From positions 5,472,256 to 5,536,255 of the forward strand of contig NZ_CP022372.1 in assembly GCF_002220095.1 (NCBI RefSeq): DNA of 64,000 nt, in the 5' to 3' direction. The notes beneath the pieces were generated by a model. That model made no database searches. It saw nothing but the letters and a program-made list of their open reading frames with translations, and was not told the DNA's origin. The translations under genes and the position numbers were made by a program. The DNA is from Bosea sp. AS-1 (GTDB lineage Bacteria; Pseudomonadota; Alphaproteobacteria; Rhizobiales; Beijerinckiaceae). Positions 38,910 through 49,693 of this stretch are shown piece after piece (position 1 is the first letter of the stretch; the number at the start of each line of letters is the position of its first letter).

Positions 38910-39695
38910 ATGAGCCCCGCTCGCATCATCATTCTCCTCGTCGCGCTGGCCGCCGGCCTCGGCGCCGCCTTCCTCGTCCAGAAGCCGTCCCAGGCTCCGG
39001 CGCCAGTGGCCAAGACCGAACCGGCGCCGACAGTGCCCGTCCTCGTCGCTGCAGGTGACATCCCGATCGGCAACACGGTTTCGGCGAACGACATGCGCTG
39101 GCTCGACTGGCCGCTCGCCAGCGTACCGGCCGGCGTCATTCGCCAGGACGAGACGCCCGAGGCCGAAAAGGAGATCGCCGGACAGGTCGCGCGCTACGCC
39201 CTCCTTGCGGCCGAACCAATCCGCCGCGAGAAGCTGATCAAGACCGATGGGACCGGCTTCCTCTCAGCCGTTCTGCCTTCCGGCATGCGCGCGGTCGCGA
39301 TCACGACCGACAGCCGCGGTGCCAGCACCGCCGGCGGCTTCATCCTGCCGAACGACCGTGTCGACGTGATCTGCACCTGGCGCGGGGAATCCGCGAGCGG
39401 GCGCGGCGGCGAGGCTTTTGTCAGCGAAACCCTGCTGCGTAACATCCGCGTCCTCGCGATCGGACAGAATATCCAGGAGCGCAATGGCGAGAAGGTCGTT
39501 GTCGGCGAGACGGCCACGCTCGAGGTCGATCCCGGCCAGGTCGAGGTCCTGATCCAGGGCCAGAAAACCGGCACTCTGTCGTTGGCGCTCCGCAGTCTCA
39601 AGGACGCCGGCGACAACGCTGCTACGCCAGCCCGCAACGACAATGCGATGACACTGGTGCGCTATGGCGTCACCACCAAGAGCGTGAAGCCATGA
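38910..39695 (+). CDS. cpaB: CpaB pilus assembly protein (SAF domain)
   Basis: 261 residues from ATG 38910 (GAGG upstream). One N-terminal membrane helix (ARIIILLVALAAGLGAAFLV), then a SAF-type domain (VPVLVAAGDIPIGNTVSAND) and a Flp-CpaB domain (LPSGMRAVAITTDSRGAS, PNDRVDVICTW). Periplasmic, thought to link the secretin to the inner-membrane parts. The stop overlaps cpaC by ATGA. Confidence 0.93.
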   Translation: MSPARIIILLVALAAGLGAAFLVQKPSQAPAPVAKTEPAPTVPVLVAAGDIPIGNTVSANDMRWLDWPLASVPAGVIRQDETPEAEKEIAGQVARYALLAAEPIRREKLIKTDGTGFLSAVLPSGMRAVAITTDSRGASTAGGFILPNDRVDVICTWRGESASGRGGEAFVSETLLRNIRVLAIGQNIQERNGEKVVVGETATLEVDPGQVEVLIQGQKTGTLSLALRSLKDAGDNAATPARNDNAMTLVRYGVTTKSVKP

Positions 39696-41149
39696 TCCGT
39701 TCGTCCACCCGCCTCGCCGCCACTGGCCTCGCTGCGACGCTCCTATGCGCCCTCTCGGCTGCGGGCGCCCGTGCGCAATCAGCCGGGCCTACGCCCGTTC
39801 TGAACGTCGGCACCAGTGAATACGCAATCTCACGCAAGCTCGACCTGTCGATTGGGCGGTCCCTTGTGGTGGAGCTGCCGCGGGACGCCAAGGAGGTTTT
39901 CGTCGCCAATCCGAAGGTGGCGAATGCCGTCGTCCGCACCGCCCGCAAGCTCTTCGTCATCGGCATCGCCGACGGCGTGACCTCGATGTTCGTGATGGAC
40001 GGCGAAGGCCGCCAGATCACCGCGCTGGAAATCAATGTCGGGCGTGACCTGAACGTGCTGCGCCAGACCCTGCGGACGGCCCTGCCGAACTCGCAGATCG
40101 AGATCAAGCCGGCCGGCGACTCGATCCTCCTCATCGGCTCGGTGCCGAACGCCTCGGAAGCGACGCAAGCCGTCGACATCGCCAATGCCTTCGTCGGCGT
40201 TTCCGAGAAATCTGACAGGAAGGGTGCGGTCATCAACTCGCTGACCATCCGCGACCGCGACCAGGTCATGGTCAAGGTCGTTGTTTCGGAGGTCCAGCGC
40301 AAGGCGATCAAGCAGCTCGGCATCAACTCCACCGGCGAATGGAAGCTGGGCAAATTCTCCGTTACGCCCTCGATCGATAACCCGCTGCCCCTGCAGCCGC
40401 AGGCGCTCTCCGCCACGGCGATCACGGCAGGTCTCGGGAACGCGCAGAACTTCACGCTGCGCGCCCTTGAGCGCGCCGGCCTGGCCCGCGTCCTGGCCGA
40501 ACCGACCGTCACCGCAATCTCGGGCGAGACCGCGAAATTCACTGCCGGCGGCGAAGTGCCGATCCCGAAAGGCCAAACCTGCTCCTACGATAACTTCAAC
40601 CGCCGGACCTGCTCGATCCAGATTGAATACAAGCCGGTCGGCGTCACCCTCAACTTCACGCCGATTGTGCTGTCCGACAACAAGATCAGCATGCGCATCG
40701 CCACAGAGGTCACCGAGCTCGATTTCGAGAACCAGCTCCGGCTGGGCGGCTCCGAAGATGCGGGCCTCAACATGCCGGCTTTCCGCGTCCGCAAATCCGA
40801 CACGACCGTCGAGCTGCCCTCCGGCGGCACACTGGCTACCGCGGGCCTGATCCAACGCGTCTCGAAGCAGTCATTGAACGGCCTGCCCGGCCTGATGAAC
40901 CTACCGATCATCGGCACGCTGTTCCGCTCGCGCGACTACCAGCGCGAGGAGACCGAGCTGATGATCACGGCAACGCCCTACATCGCCAAGCCGATGCAGC
41001 CGACGCAGGTCCAGCGTCCCGATGATGGCTTCGTCGAATCCCACGACTCGCAGGCCATCCTCCTCGGGCGGCTCAACAAGATCTACGGCAGCGGCGGTGG
41101 TGCGGTCCCCCAGGCCTACAAGGGCCGAGTCGGCTTCATCGCCGACTGA
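39692..41149 (+). CDS. cpaC: CpaC outer-membrane secretin
   Basis: 485 residues with a signal peptide ending ARAQS. N-terminal pilus domain (SLVVELPRDAKEVFVANPKV, ITALEINVGRD), a BON-like region, and the secretin core: RDRDQVMVKVVVSEVQR, LAEPTVTAISGETAKFTAGG, VGVTLNFTPIVL and the C-terminal SGGTLATAGLIQR plus PIIGTLFRSRDYQREETELM. It forms the gated pore through which the Flp pilus leaves the cell. The small protein at 37009-37527 duplicates its first domain. Confidence 0.95.
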   Translation: MIRSSTRLAATGLAATLLCALSAAGARAQSAGPTPVLNVGTSEYAISRKLDLSIGRSLVVELPRDAKEVFVANPKVANAVVRTARKLFVIGIADGVTSMFVMDGEGRQITALEINVGRDLNVLRQTLRTALPNSQIEIKPAGDSILLIGSVPNASEATQAVDIANAFVGVSEKSDRKGAVINSLTIRDRDQVMVKVVVSEVQRKAIKQLGINSTGEWKLGKFSVTPSIDNPLPLQPQALSATAITAGLGNAQNFTLRALERAGLARVLAEPTVTAISGETAKFTAGGEVPIPKGQTCSYDNFNRRTCSIQIEYKPVGVTLNFTPIVLSDNKISMRIATEVTELDFENQLRLGGSEDAGLNMPAFRVRKSDTTVELPSGGTLATAGLIQRVSKQSLNGLPGLMNLPIIGTLFRSRDYQREETELMITATPYIAKPMQPTQVQRPDDGFVESHDSQAILLGRLNKIYGSGGGAVPQAYKGRVGFIAD

Positions 41150-41179
41150 GCGCGTCACGGAAGAACGGATGGCTTGACG

Positions 41180-41923
41180 ATGACCGCATATTCCCGATCG
41201 CGCTCCCCGACCTCCCTGAGACTGGTTGCCGCTCTTCTCGCTGCGAGCACCCTGGCCGGCGGCTGCGCCAGCAAGGGCGACAATACCGCCTCGCTTGCCC
41301 CCAGCGACGTGCGCGAACGGCATCCTATCGTGCTGAAGGATGCCCCGCGCTCGCTCGACGTCTTCGTCGGACGCTCGGGTGTGGCGCTCGACCGGCGCCA
41401 GAACGAAGATGTTGTCGCCTTCGCCCAGGAATACCGGCGCTCCGGCAAGGGCGGGATGGTCGCCGAGATCCCCACCGGAGACCGGCGCGAACGCGCCACG
41501 CGCGATACGCTGGCCAGCATCCGCACGGCCCTGGCGCAGGGTGGCGTCTCGCCCCGCGCACTCGCTGTGCGCAGCTACCCGATTCAGGACCCAGGCCTGG
41601 CCTCGCCGATCCGGCTGACCTTCGCCTCGCTGCAGGCGACGCTGCCCCATGAATGCGGGCAGTGGCCGACCGATCTCGGCAGCTCGAACTACAAGTTCTC
41701 CGCCTCGAACGAACCCTACTGGAATTTCGGCTGCTCCTCGCAGGCGACGCTCGCCGCGCAGGTCGCGGATCCGCTCGATCTGGTGCGCTCCCGCGATGAA
41801 GGCAGGCCGGACATCGTCAAGCGCATGGGCGCCATCGCCAAGATCCGCGACGGCAAGGATCCATCGACGCAGTACCGGTCGACGACGCCGCAGATCAATT
41901 CCACGGTCGGAGGCGGGACATGA
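41180..41923 (+). CDS. cpaD: CpaD pilus biogenesis lipoprotein
   Basis: 247 residues. The lipobox is in AASTLAGGCASKGDN. The CpaD domain includes RHPIVLKDAPRSLDVFVGR, GMVAEIPTGDRRERATRDTL and the cysteine-bearing CGQWPTDLG. It helps the secretin reach or stay in the outer membrane. ATG 41180 was chosen; a TTG two codons earlier is possible. The stop overlaps cpaE by ATGA. Confidence 0.92.
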   Translation: MTAYSRSRSPTSLRLVAALLAASTLAGGCASKGDNTASLAPSDVRERHPIVLKDAPRSLDVFVGRSGVALDRRQNEDVVAFAQEYRRSGKGGMVAEIPTGDRRERATRDTLASIRTALAQGGVSPRALAVRSYPIQDPGLASPIRLTFASLQATLPHECGQWPTDLGSSNYKFSASNEPYWNFGCSSQATLAAQVADPLDLVRSRDEGRPDIVKRMGAIAKIRDGKDPSTQYRSTTPQINSTVGGGT

Positions 41924-43185
41924 CGCATTCCGAGTCGGCTGAGCTGCATCAGGCGACCGGCAGCGAGGAGGTCATCGCGCCGCTGCCGCGTGTCACGCTT
42001 CAGGTGTTCTGCGAGACGCCGGCGGTGGCCGCCGCCATGCAGGCCGTGGTGGCCGACCGCCGCATGGACAAGGCTCATGCCCGCATTCAGATGGGCGGGC
42101 CTGCCGCGGCGGTGGAGGCCTTCCGCGCCGCACCCACGCCCAACATCATCGTTCTGGAGACCGTCTCCGATCCGGCGACGCTGGTCGCCAACCTCGATGC
42201 CCTGTCGGATAGCTGCGACGCCGGTACCAAGGTGGTCGTGATCGGCCACGTCAACGATGTGCAACTCTATCGCGACCTGATCCGGCGCGGCGTCAGCGAA
42301 TATCTGATCGCGCCGCTCGAGACGCTCGACGTATTGCGCACGCTGTCCGAGCTCTATGTCTCTCCCGAGGCTCGCAATCTCGGCCGCATCATCGCCGTGA
42401 CCGGCGCGAAGGGCGGCGTCGGCGCCTCGACCGTCGCTCACAACATCGCCTGGGCGATCTCCGGTGGCCTCGATGCCTCGACCGTCATCGTCGATCTCGA
42501 CATCGCCTTCGGAACGGCCGGCCTCAACTTCAACCAGGATCCGCCACAAGGCATCGCCGAGGCCATATTCGCGCCCGAACGCCTCGACGCTGCCCTGCTC
42601 GATCGACTGCTCTCGCGTTGCAGCGACAACCTCGCGCTGCTCGCGGCACCAGCCATGCTCGACCGGACCATCGATCTCGGTGAGGACGCGCTCGACCAAC
42701 TGCTCGATCTGCTGAGAGCAAGCGTGCCCTGTATTGTGCTTGATGTGCCACATCAATGGAGCGCCTGGACGAAGCGCACGGTGCTCGGGGCAGACGAAAT
42801 CCTGATCGTCGCGGAGCCGGAGCTCGCCTCGTTGCGTAACGCCAAGAACTTCGTCGACCTCGCCCGAGCCGCACGTCCCAACGACACCGGCGCCAGACTG
42901 GTGCTCAACCAGGTCGGCATGCCGAAACGGCCCGAGATCGCTCCTGCCGAGTTCGCGAAGACCCTTGGAACCGAGGTGCTGTCGACGATCCCCTTCGACG
43001 CCCAGCTTTTCGGAACCGCTGCGAATAACGGCCAGATGATCGCCGAGGTCCAAGCGGGCAGCAAGGCGACCGAAGCCTTCTCGCAGATCGCCAGCGCGCT
43101 CACCGGGCGTGGAGAGGCCCGGCGCGGCAAACGCAGCTTGCTGGAGCCGCTGGTATCGAAGCTGAAGCGCCGCAAAGCCTCATGA
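41920..43185 (+). CDS. cpaE: CpaE/TadZ pilus localisation ATPase
   Basis: 421 residues. N-terminal receiver-like domain (to ~150), then a MinD/ParA-type ATPase with VTGAKGGVGASTVAHNIAW near residue 160, the deviant P-loop (GGVGAS) usual for CpaE, and IVDLDIAFGTAGLNF. It positions the pilus machinery at the pole. Part of the cpa operon. Confidence 0.93.
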   Translation: MTHSESAELHQATGSEEVIAPLPRVTLQVFCETPAVAAAMQAVVADRRMDKAHARIQMGGPAAAVEAFRAAPTPNIIVLETVSDPATLVANLDALSDSCDAGTKVVVIGHVNDVQLYRDLIRRGVSEYLIAPLETLDVLRTLSELYVSPEARNLGRIIAVTGAKGGVGASTVAHNIAWAISGGLDASTVIVDLDIAFGTAGLNFNQDPPQGIAEAIFAPERLDAALLDRLLSRCSDNLALLAAPAMLDRTIDLGEDALDQLLDLLRASVPCIVLDVPHQWSAWTKRTVLGADEILIVAEPELASLRNAKNFVDLARAARPNDTGARLVLNQVGMPKRPEIAPAEFAKTLGTEVLSTIPFDAQLFGTAANNGQMIAEVQAGSKATEAFSQIASALTGRGEARRGKRSLLEPLVSKLKRRKAS

Positions 43186-43266
43186 TGCGGCACGGTCTTC
43201 CTGATCTCGGTCTGATCGAGGTGCCTTGCTCGGGTGCCGCGAGCGCCTGTGCCGGAGACGATTGAG

Positions 43267-44706
43267 ATGTTCGGCAAGCGATCCGCAGGCGCCGTGAGCG
43301 CCCCCATTCCGGCAGCGAGAGCGTCGGCGGCCGCCCCGACGCCACGCAAGCCGGAGCCGGCAACCGCTGCGCCGGACGTCCGCAAGATCGCGGTCCCGGA
43401 GACGACGCGCTCCGAAGAATACTATCAGATGAAGAGCATGATCTTCGGGGCGCTGATCGAGGCGATCGATCTGTCGCAGCTCGCGAAGCTCGATTCCGAA
43501 TCCGCCCGCGAGGAAATCCGCGACATCATCAACGAGATCATCTCGCTGAAGAATGTCGTGCTCTCGATCGCCGAGCAGGAGGAACTGCTCGACGACATCT
43601 GCAACGACGTGCTTGGCTACGGCCCTCTCGAACCGCTGCTGGCGCGCGACGACATCGCCGACATCATGGTCAATGGCGCCGGCCGGACCTTCATCGAGAC
43701 CGGCGGCAAGATCCAGCTCACCAATGTCCGCTTCCGCGACAATGCGCAGCTGATGAACATCTGCCAGCGCATCGTCAGCCAGGTCGGCCGGCGCGTCGAC
43801 GAAAGCTCGCCGATCTGCGACGCGCGCCTCGCCGACGGCTCCCGTGTCAATGTCATCGCGCCACCGCTGGCGATCGATGGGCCGGCGCTCACCATCCGCA
43901 AGTTCAAGAAGGACAAGCTGACGCTCGACCAGATCACCAAGTTCGGCGCGATCTCGCCGCCGGGCGCGGAGATCCTGAAGATCATCGGCAAGGTCCGTTG
44001 CAATGTCGTGATCTCCGGGGGCACCGGCTCCGGCAAGACCACGCTGCTCAACTGCCTGACCAATTATATCGAGCACGATGAGCGCATCATCACCTGCGAG
44101 GACGCGGCCGAGTTGCAGCTCCAGCAGCCACATGTGGTGCGCCTCGAAACCCGTCCGCCCAATCTCGAGGGTACCGGCGCGGTGACCATGCGCGACCTCG
44201 TCAAGAACTGCCTGCGCATGCGCCCCGAGCGCATCATCGTCGGCGAGGTACGCGGACCGGAAGCCTTCGACCTGCTGCAGGCGATGAACACCGGCCATGA
44301 CGGCTCGATGGGAACGCTGCACGCCAACACGCCGCGCGAGTGCCTGAGCCGTATCGAGTCGATGATCACCATGGGCGGTTTCTCACTGCCGTCGAAGACG
44401 CTGCGCGAGATGGTCTGCTCCTCGGTCGACGTCATCATCCAGGCCCAGCGCATGCGCGACGGCTCGCGCCGCATCACCCATATCACCGAGGTGCTCGGGA
44501 TGGAGGGCGAGGTCATCATCACGCAGGACCTGATGACCTACGAAGTCCTCGGCGAGGATGCCGCGGGGAAGCTGATCGGCAGGCACCGCTCCACCGGCGT
44601 GGGCCGGCCGCGCTTCTGGGAACGCGCGCGCTATTTCGGTGAGGAGCAGCGCCTGGCCGCCGCCCTCGACGAACTCGAGCAGGCGAGCGAGAGCCATGCG
44701 GCCTAA
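43267..44706 (+). CDS. cpaF: CpaF/TadA secretion ATPase
   Basis: 479 residues from ATG 43267. The GspE/VirB11-type hexameric ATPase shows Walker A ISGGTGSGKTTLLNCL near residue 256, the Asp box ITCEDAAELQLQQPHVVRLE, the Walker B ERIIVGEVRGPEAFDLL and the His box NTGHDGSMGTLHAN. It powers pilus extension via TadB/TadC. An in-frame GTG at 43234 would add 11 residues. Confidence 0.96.
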   Translation: MFGKRSAGAVSAPIPAARASAAAPTPRKPEPATAAPDVRKIAVPETTRSEEYYQMKSMIFGALIEAIDLSQLAKLDSESAREEIRDIINEIISLKNVVLSIAEQEELLDDICNDVLGYGPLEPLLARDDIADIMVNGAGRTFIETGGKIQLTNVRFRDNAQLMNICQRIVSQVGRRVDESSPICDARLADGSRVNVIAPPLAIDGPALTIRKFKKDKLTLDQITKFGAISPPGAEILKIIGKVRCNVVISGGTGSGKTTLLNCLTNYIEHDERIITCEDAAELQLQQPHVVRLETRPPNLEGTGAVTMRDLVKNCLRMRPERIIVGEVRGPEAFDLLQAMNTGHDGSMGTLHANTPRECLSRIESMITMGGFSLPSKTLREMVCSSVDVIIQAQRMRDGSRRITHITEVLGMEGEVIITQDLMTYEVLGEDAAGKLIGRHRSTGVGRPRFWERARYFGEEQRLAAALDELEQASESHAA

Positions 44707-44733
44707 CCCGCGATACGACAGGGCTGACCTACT

Positions 44734-45711
44734 ATGAATGCGAGTACGCTCGCCGTCGCTGTCCTGGCTATGCTCGCCGTCGGCGGCGTCTTCTACGCCT
44801 TGCTCTATCCGACGCTCACTGGCGAAAAGCGCGCCGAGAAGCGGCGCAAGGAATTCGCGAGCCCAGCGGCCGAACGCGGCATCGACCGGGAGGCGCAGGC
44901 CCGCATGAAACGCGGCCAGATCGCGCAGAGCCTCAAGGAGATTGAGAACCGGGAGAACGCCCGCAGCAAGGTCACGCTCGAAACCCGCATCAATCAGGCC
45001 GGGCTGAGCTGGTCACGGCAGAAATACTACATCGTCAGCGCGATTGCCGCCGCGGTTCTCGGCATATTGCTGTTCGCCGCGAGCCGCAGCCCGATCCTTG
45101 GGGTCGCCGGCCTGTTCATCGGCGGCTTCGGCCTGCCGGCCTGGTTTCTCAAGCGCTGCAAAACCCGACGGCTCAAGAAGTTCGGCATCGAGTTCCCCAA
45201 TGCGCTCGACGTGATCGTGCGCGGCATCAAGGCAGGCCTCCCGGTCAGCGACTGCCTGCGTATCATCGCCAGCGAAGCAGCCGAGCCGGTGCGCGGTGAG
45301 TTCCGCCAGATCATCGAGGCGCAGACGCTCGGACTTCCACTCGCGGAAGCCGCCGTGAAGCTGAATGAGCGCATGCCCTGCGCCGAGGCGAATTTCTTCG
45401 GCATCGTCATCGCGATCCAGCAGAAGACCGGCGGCAACCTGTCCGAGACTCTCGGCAACCTCTCCCGTGTGCTCCGGGAGCGCCGCAAGATGCGCGACAA
45501 GATCCAGGCCGTCTCGATGGAGGCCAAGGCATCGGCCGGAATCATCGGGGCGCTGCCGCCGACCGTTGCCATTCTCGTCTATCTGACCACACCGAAATAT
45601 ATCGAGCTTCTCTGGCTGACGCAGACCGGCAAGTTTGCGCTGGTCGCCAGCGGCATCTGGATGCTCATCGGGGTACTGGTGATGCGCAAGATGATCAATT
45701 TCGATATCTGA
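44734..45711 (+). CDS. tadB: TadB inner-membrane platform protein (type II secretion F domain)
   Basis: 325 residues: N-terminal helix (LAVAVLAMLAVGGVFYALLY), cytoplasmic linker, two helices near 90-125, the T2SSF domain (EFPNALDVIVRGIKAGLPVS, ETLGNLSRVLRERRKM) and two C-terminal helices. With TadC it forms the membrane platform turned by CpaF. Only 7 bp separate it from tadC. Confidence 0.94.
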   Translation: MNASTLAVAVLAMLAVGGVFYALLYPTLTGEKRAEKRRKEFASPAAERGIDREAQARMKRGQIAQSLKEIENRENARSKVTLETRINQAGLSWSRQKYYIVSAIAAAVLGILLFAASRSPILGVAGLFIGGFGLPAWFLKRCKTRRLKKFGIEFPNALDVIVRGIKAGLPVSDCLRIIASEAAEPVRGEFRQIIEAQTLGLPLAEAAVKLNERMPCAEANFFGIVIAIQQKTGGNLSETLGNLSRVLRERRKMRDKIQAVSMEAKASAGIIGALPPTVAILVYLTTPKYIELLWLTQTGKFALVASGIWMLIGVLVMRKMINFDI

Positions 45712-45718
45712 GGCCGCG

Positions 45719-46696
45719 ATGATCTCCCTCATCGTCACCAAAGTCACCGACCCGCAGTTCCTGCTGGCGCTGCTGGCCGCCGTCGCCGCCGCAGCGACTG
45801 TGCTGACGATCGCGATCCCGCTGACCGAGGGCAACAGCCTGAACAAGCGGATGAAGAGTGTCGCGACCGAACGTGAAAAGATCCGCGCGCGCGAACGCGA
45901 GAGGCTGAACCGGCAGGGCGAAAGGGTGAGCCTGCGGCAGGAGCCGAAGGCCTATATGCGGCGCATCGTCGAGCAGTTCAAACTGGGTGACTGGCTCGGA
46001 ACAGAAAACGCGAAGCGGCAACTTTCGATGGCAGGCTACAGGGGACCGCAGGCGGAGATCGGCTTCCTATTCTTCCGGCTCGCCGCACCGATCGGCCTCT
46101 TCCTGTTCGCTCTCTTCTACGTCTTCGTCATCAACGGCTTCGGTCAGCCTTTCATCGTCAAGGTCGGCATCGCCATCGCCGGCGCTTATCTGGGCATCAA
46201 GGCCCCCGAGATCTTCCTGTCGAATCAGATCAGCAAGCGCCAGTCGTCGATGCGTCAGGCATTCCCCGACGCGCTCGATCTGCTGCTGATCTGCGTCGAA
46301 TCCGGCATGTCGATCGAACATGCCTTCCGCAAGGTCTCCAACGAGATCGGCACTCAGTCCGTGGCGCTCGCAGAAGAGTTCGGTCTGTGCACGGCCGAGC
46401 TGTCCTATCTGGCCGAGCGCAAAGCCGCCTACGAGAACCTCGCAATGCGGACCGGGCTCGAAGGCGTCAAATCGGTTTCGACGGCACTGATCCAGGCGGA
46501 GCGCTACGGAACGCCGCTCGGCACTGCGCTCAGGACGCTGGCCCAGGAAAGTCGCGACCAGCGCATGAATGCCGCCGAGAAGAAGGCCGCCGCGCTGCCG
46601 CCGAAGCTCACCGTGCCGATGATCCTGTTCTTCCTGCCGGTGCTGTTCGTGATCATCATGACGCCGGCGCTGGTCCAGGTCTTCAAATGGAAATAG
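45719..46696 (+). CDS. tadC: TadC inner-membrane platform protein (type II secretion F domain)
   Basis: 325 residues, similar length and topology to TadB. Helices near residues 15-35, 110-160 and at the C-terminus (PMILFFLPVLFVIIMTPALV); T2SSF core QAFPDALDLLLICVESGMSI and RTLAQESRDQRMNAAEKKAA. Last gene of the plus-strand operon; a long terminator follows. Confidence 0.94.
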   Translation: MISLIVTKVTDPQFLLALLAAVAAAATVLTIAIPLTEGNSLNKRMKSVATEREKIRARERERLNRQGERVSLRQEPKAYMRRIVEQFKLGDWLGTENAKRQLSMAGYRGPQAEIGFLFFRLAAPIGLFLFALFYVFVINGFGQPFIVKVGIAIAGAYLGIKAPEIFLSNQISKRQSSMRQAFPDALDLLLICVESGMSIEHAFRKVSNEIGTQSVALAEEFGLCTAELSYLAERKAAYENLAMRTGLEGVKSVSTALIQAERYGTPLGTALRTLAQESRDQRMNAAEKKAAALPPKLTVPMILFFLPVLFVIIMTPALVQVFKWK

Positions 46697-46724
46697 GCGC
46701 ACCGGCCACGGCCTGAAGCGCCGC

Positions 46725-46770
46725 ACAAGCAGAAGAGGCCGGAACTTCCGTTCCGGCCTCTTCTGCTTGT
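46725..46770. terminator. Bidirectional intrinsic terminator between tadC and tadD
   Basis: A perfect 21-bp inverted repeat (arms 46725-46745 and 46750-46770) around loop TTCC. Convergent genes end 28 bp before and 38 bp after it, so it probably stops transcription from both sides. Confidence 0.85.
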
Positions 46771-46807
46771 GAGGTTCGTCTCTGTGCCGCGGGCGGTGCG
46801 CCGTCGT

Positions 46808-47734
46808 TCAGCCTTGGCTCTGTGTCGCGGCGGAACCTGCTCCCTGCGCGAGGGGCGGTTTGGCTCCGGGCTGCGGCTTGGCCTTCCCTTTCAGCAGGTC
46901 CCAGCTGTTCTGCTGGCTGACACTACGCTTGAGATAGGCGATGGCCGCAGCGGCTTCCGCCGGGCTCTGGTCCTGGCGGGCGACGGTTTCCGCCTCGCCG
47001 AAGCGGCCCTGGAGGCCAAGGACCAGCACCAGGTTCTGGCGCACGCGCGCATCCGCCGCCGGCTGAGCCGCCGCCTCGCGCAAAACCCGCTCCGCATCGG
47101 GCAGGTGCCGGGAGAGCGCCAGCGACAACCCGAGATTGGACATCACCGTCGGCTCGCTCGGCGCCAGTTTCAGCGCCGCCTGATAAAGCTGCTGGGCCCG
47201 CTCGTGCTCGCCGAGCTGGTCGGCAACCGTGCCCTGCGCCGAAAGGATCCGCCAGTCGGGGCGTTCCGGCGAATGCGCCCGGGAGAGAACCTCGTCCGCC
47301 TCGCGCAAGCGACCATTATCGGCGAGCGAGCGACCATAGGCGCCCAGCAGTTCGCGGTCGTCCTGATGGATGAGCACGGCATTCTGCAGGACGGCAAGAG
47401 CCTGGGCATGCTGATCCATCGCCCGCAGGGCGCGCGCATAATAGAAGGCCGCGTTGCGGTCCTTCGGATCGGTGTCGTAGCGCTTGCCCCAGCTCTCGCG
47501 CTCGGCCTGCCAATCGGCTGCCGTGCGAGGCTGGGCCGGCTGGCTGCGCCCGATCGAGCCGGTGATGTCTCCGGGGCCACCCCGGCTCTGGCAGCCGGCG
47601 AGCGCCAGCGCGGCAACGCAGACGGCAAAACCGAAGCCGATGCGACGGTGGCGATGCGGAAGCTGGCGGAAAGCGGGGTGCGCTGCGGAGGAGGGCGCTA
47701 TGGACATGGGCCGGATCGCCTCGCGGGCTGACAT
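46808..47734 (-). CDS. tadD: TadD TPR lipoprotein of the Flp pilus system
   Basis: 308 residues from 47734, or 299 from ATG 47707. A lipoprotein signal (FGFAVCVAALALAGC) is followed by four or five TPR units, for example AAFYYARALRAMDQHAQALAV and PTVMSNLGLSLALSRHLPDA. TadD-type proteins support secretin assembly. It lies on the opposite strand from tadC, sharing the terminator, and is divergent from the aminopeptidase gene. Confidence 0.88.
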   Translation of the reverse strand: MSAREAIRPMSIAPSSAAHPAFRQLPHRHRRIGFGFAVCVAALALAGCQSRGGPGDITGSIGRSQPAQPRTAADWQAERESWGKRYDTDPKDRNAAFYYARALRAMDQHAQALAVLQNAVLIHQDDRELLGAYGRSLADNGRLREADEVLSRAHSPERPDWRILSAQGTVADQLGEHERAQQLYQAALKLAPSEPTVMSNLGLSLALSRHLPDAERVLREAAAQPAADARVRQNLVLVLGLQGRFGEAETVARQDQSPAEAAAAIAYLKRSVSQQNSWDLLKGKAKPQPGAKPPLAQGAGSAATQSQG

Positions 47735-47770
47735 CGTGAAGGTTCGTCTGGTCGCTCCGGTGATAAAGCG

Positions 47771-47793
47771 TTAACCCTAATGCATTCTTAACC
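47771..47793. promoter_or_regulatory. Paired TTAACC sites between tadD and the aminopeptidase gene
   Basis: TTAACC at 47771-47776 and again at 47788-47793, starts 17 bp apart, within the ~96-bp divergent region. CtrA half-sites have this core (TTAACCAT); control by CtrA is an inference. Confidence 0.4.
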
Positions 47794-47830
47794 TGCCGTT
47801 CCCCCCGCCCTGCCAAACCGGTTCCTTCCC

Positions 47831-49213
<1,383 letters not shown>

Positions 49214-49293
49214 GGCTGATCGGCGAAGTCGATTGCGCCTCGGCGCCTGCGCGATAATGATACGGACCCGTAACGATCGGGAACCTCATCCGT

Positions 49294-49647
49294 ATGCCCT
49301 TGGAGATCAGGCCCTCGCAGGCGCTCAGGCTCTGGCGGCAGGTGCATCTCGATCTGGTGCGGGACGGCGAGCCGGACCTCTCGGCCCGCCAGACCGCGAT
49401 CCTGCTCACCGTCTATCTCGAACTGCCGCCGCATACGGTGCGGGGGCTGGCGAAGCAGCTTGGCGTGACCAAGCCGGTGATCACCCGCGCGCTCGATACG
49501 CTCGGCAAGCTCGGCCTCCTGACCCGCAAGCGCGACGAGGAGGATCGACGCAACGTCGTGATCCAGCGCACGGTGGCCGGGGCGCTCGCCGTGGAACGGC
49601 TCGGCGACCTCGTCACCGAGCATGCGAAGGAAATCGGGGCCGGCTGA
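49294..49647 (+). CDS. MarR-family transcriptional regulator
   Basis: 117 residues, short for MarR. The winged helix HTVRGLAKQLGVTKPVITRA followed by LDTLGKLGLLTRKRDEEDRR is clear, the wing with DEEDRRNVV typical. N- and C-terminal dimer helices are brief. It precedes the NlpC/P60 gene by 46 bp and may regulate it; no operator was identified. Confidence 0.85.
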   Translation: MPLEIRPSQALRLWRQVHLDLVRDGEPDLSARQTAILLTVYLELPPHTVRGLAKQLGVTKPVITRALDTLGKLGLLTRKRDEEDRRNVVIQRTVAGALAVERLGDLVTEHAKEIGAG

Positions 49648-49693
49648 GCGCAGGCCCCTCCCGGCGCTGCCGAGGCAAGGATAGATTGCCGTC

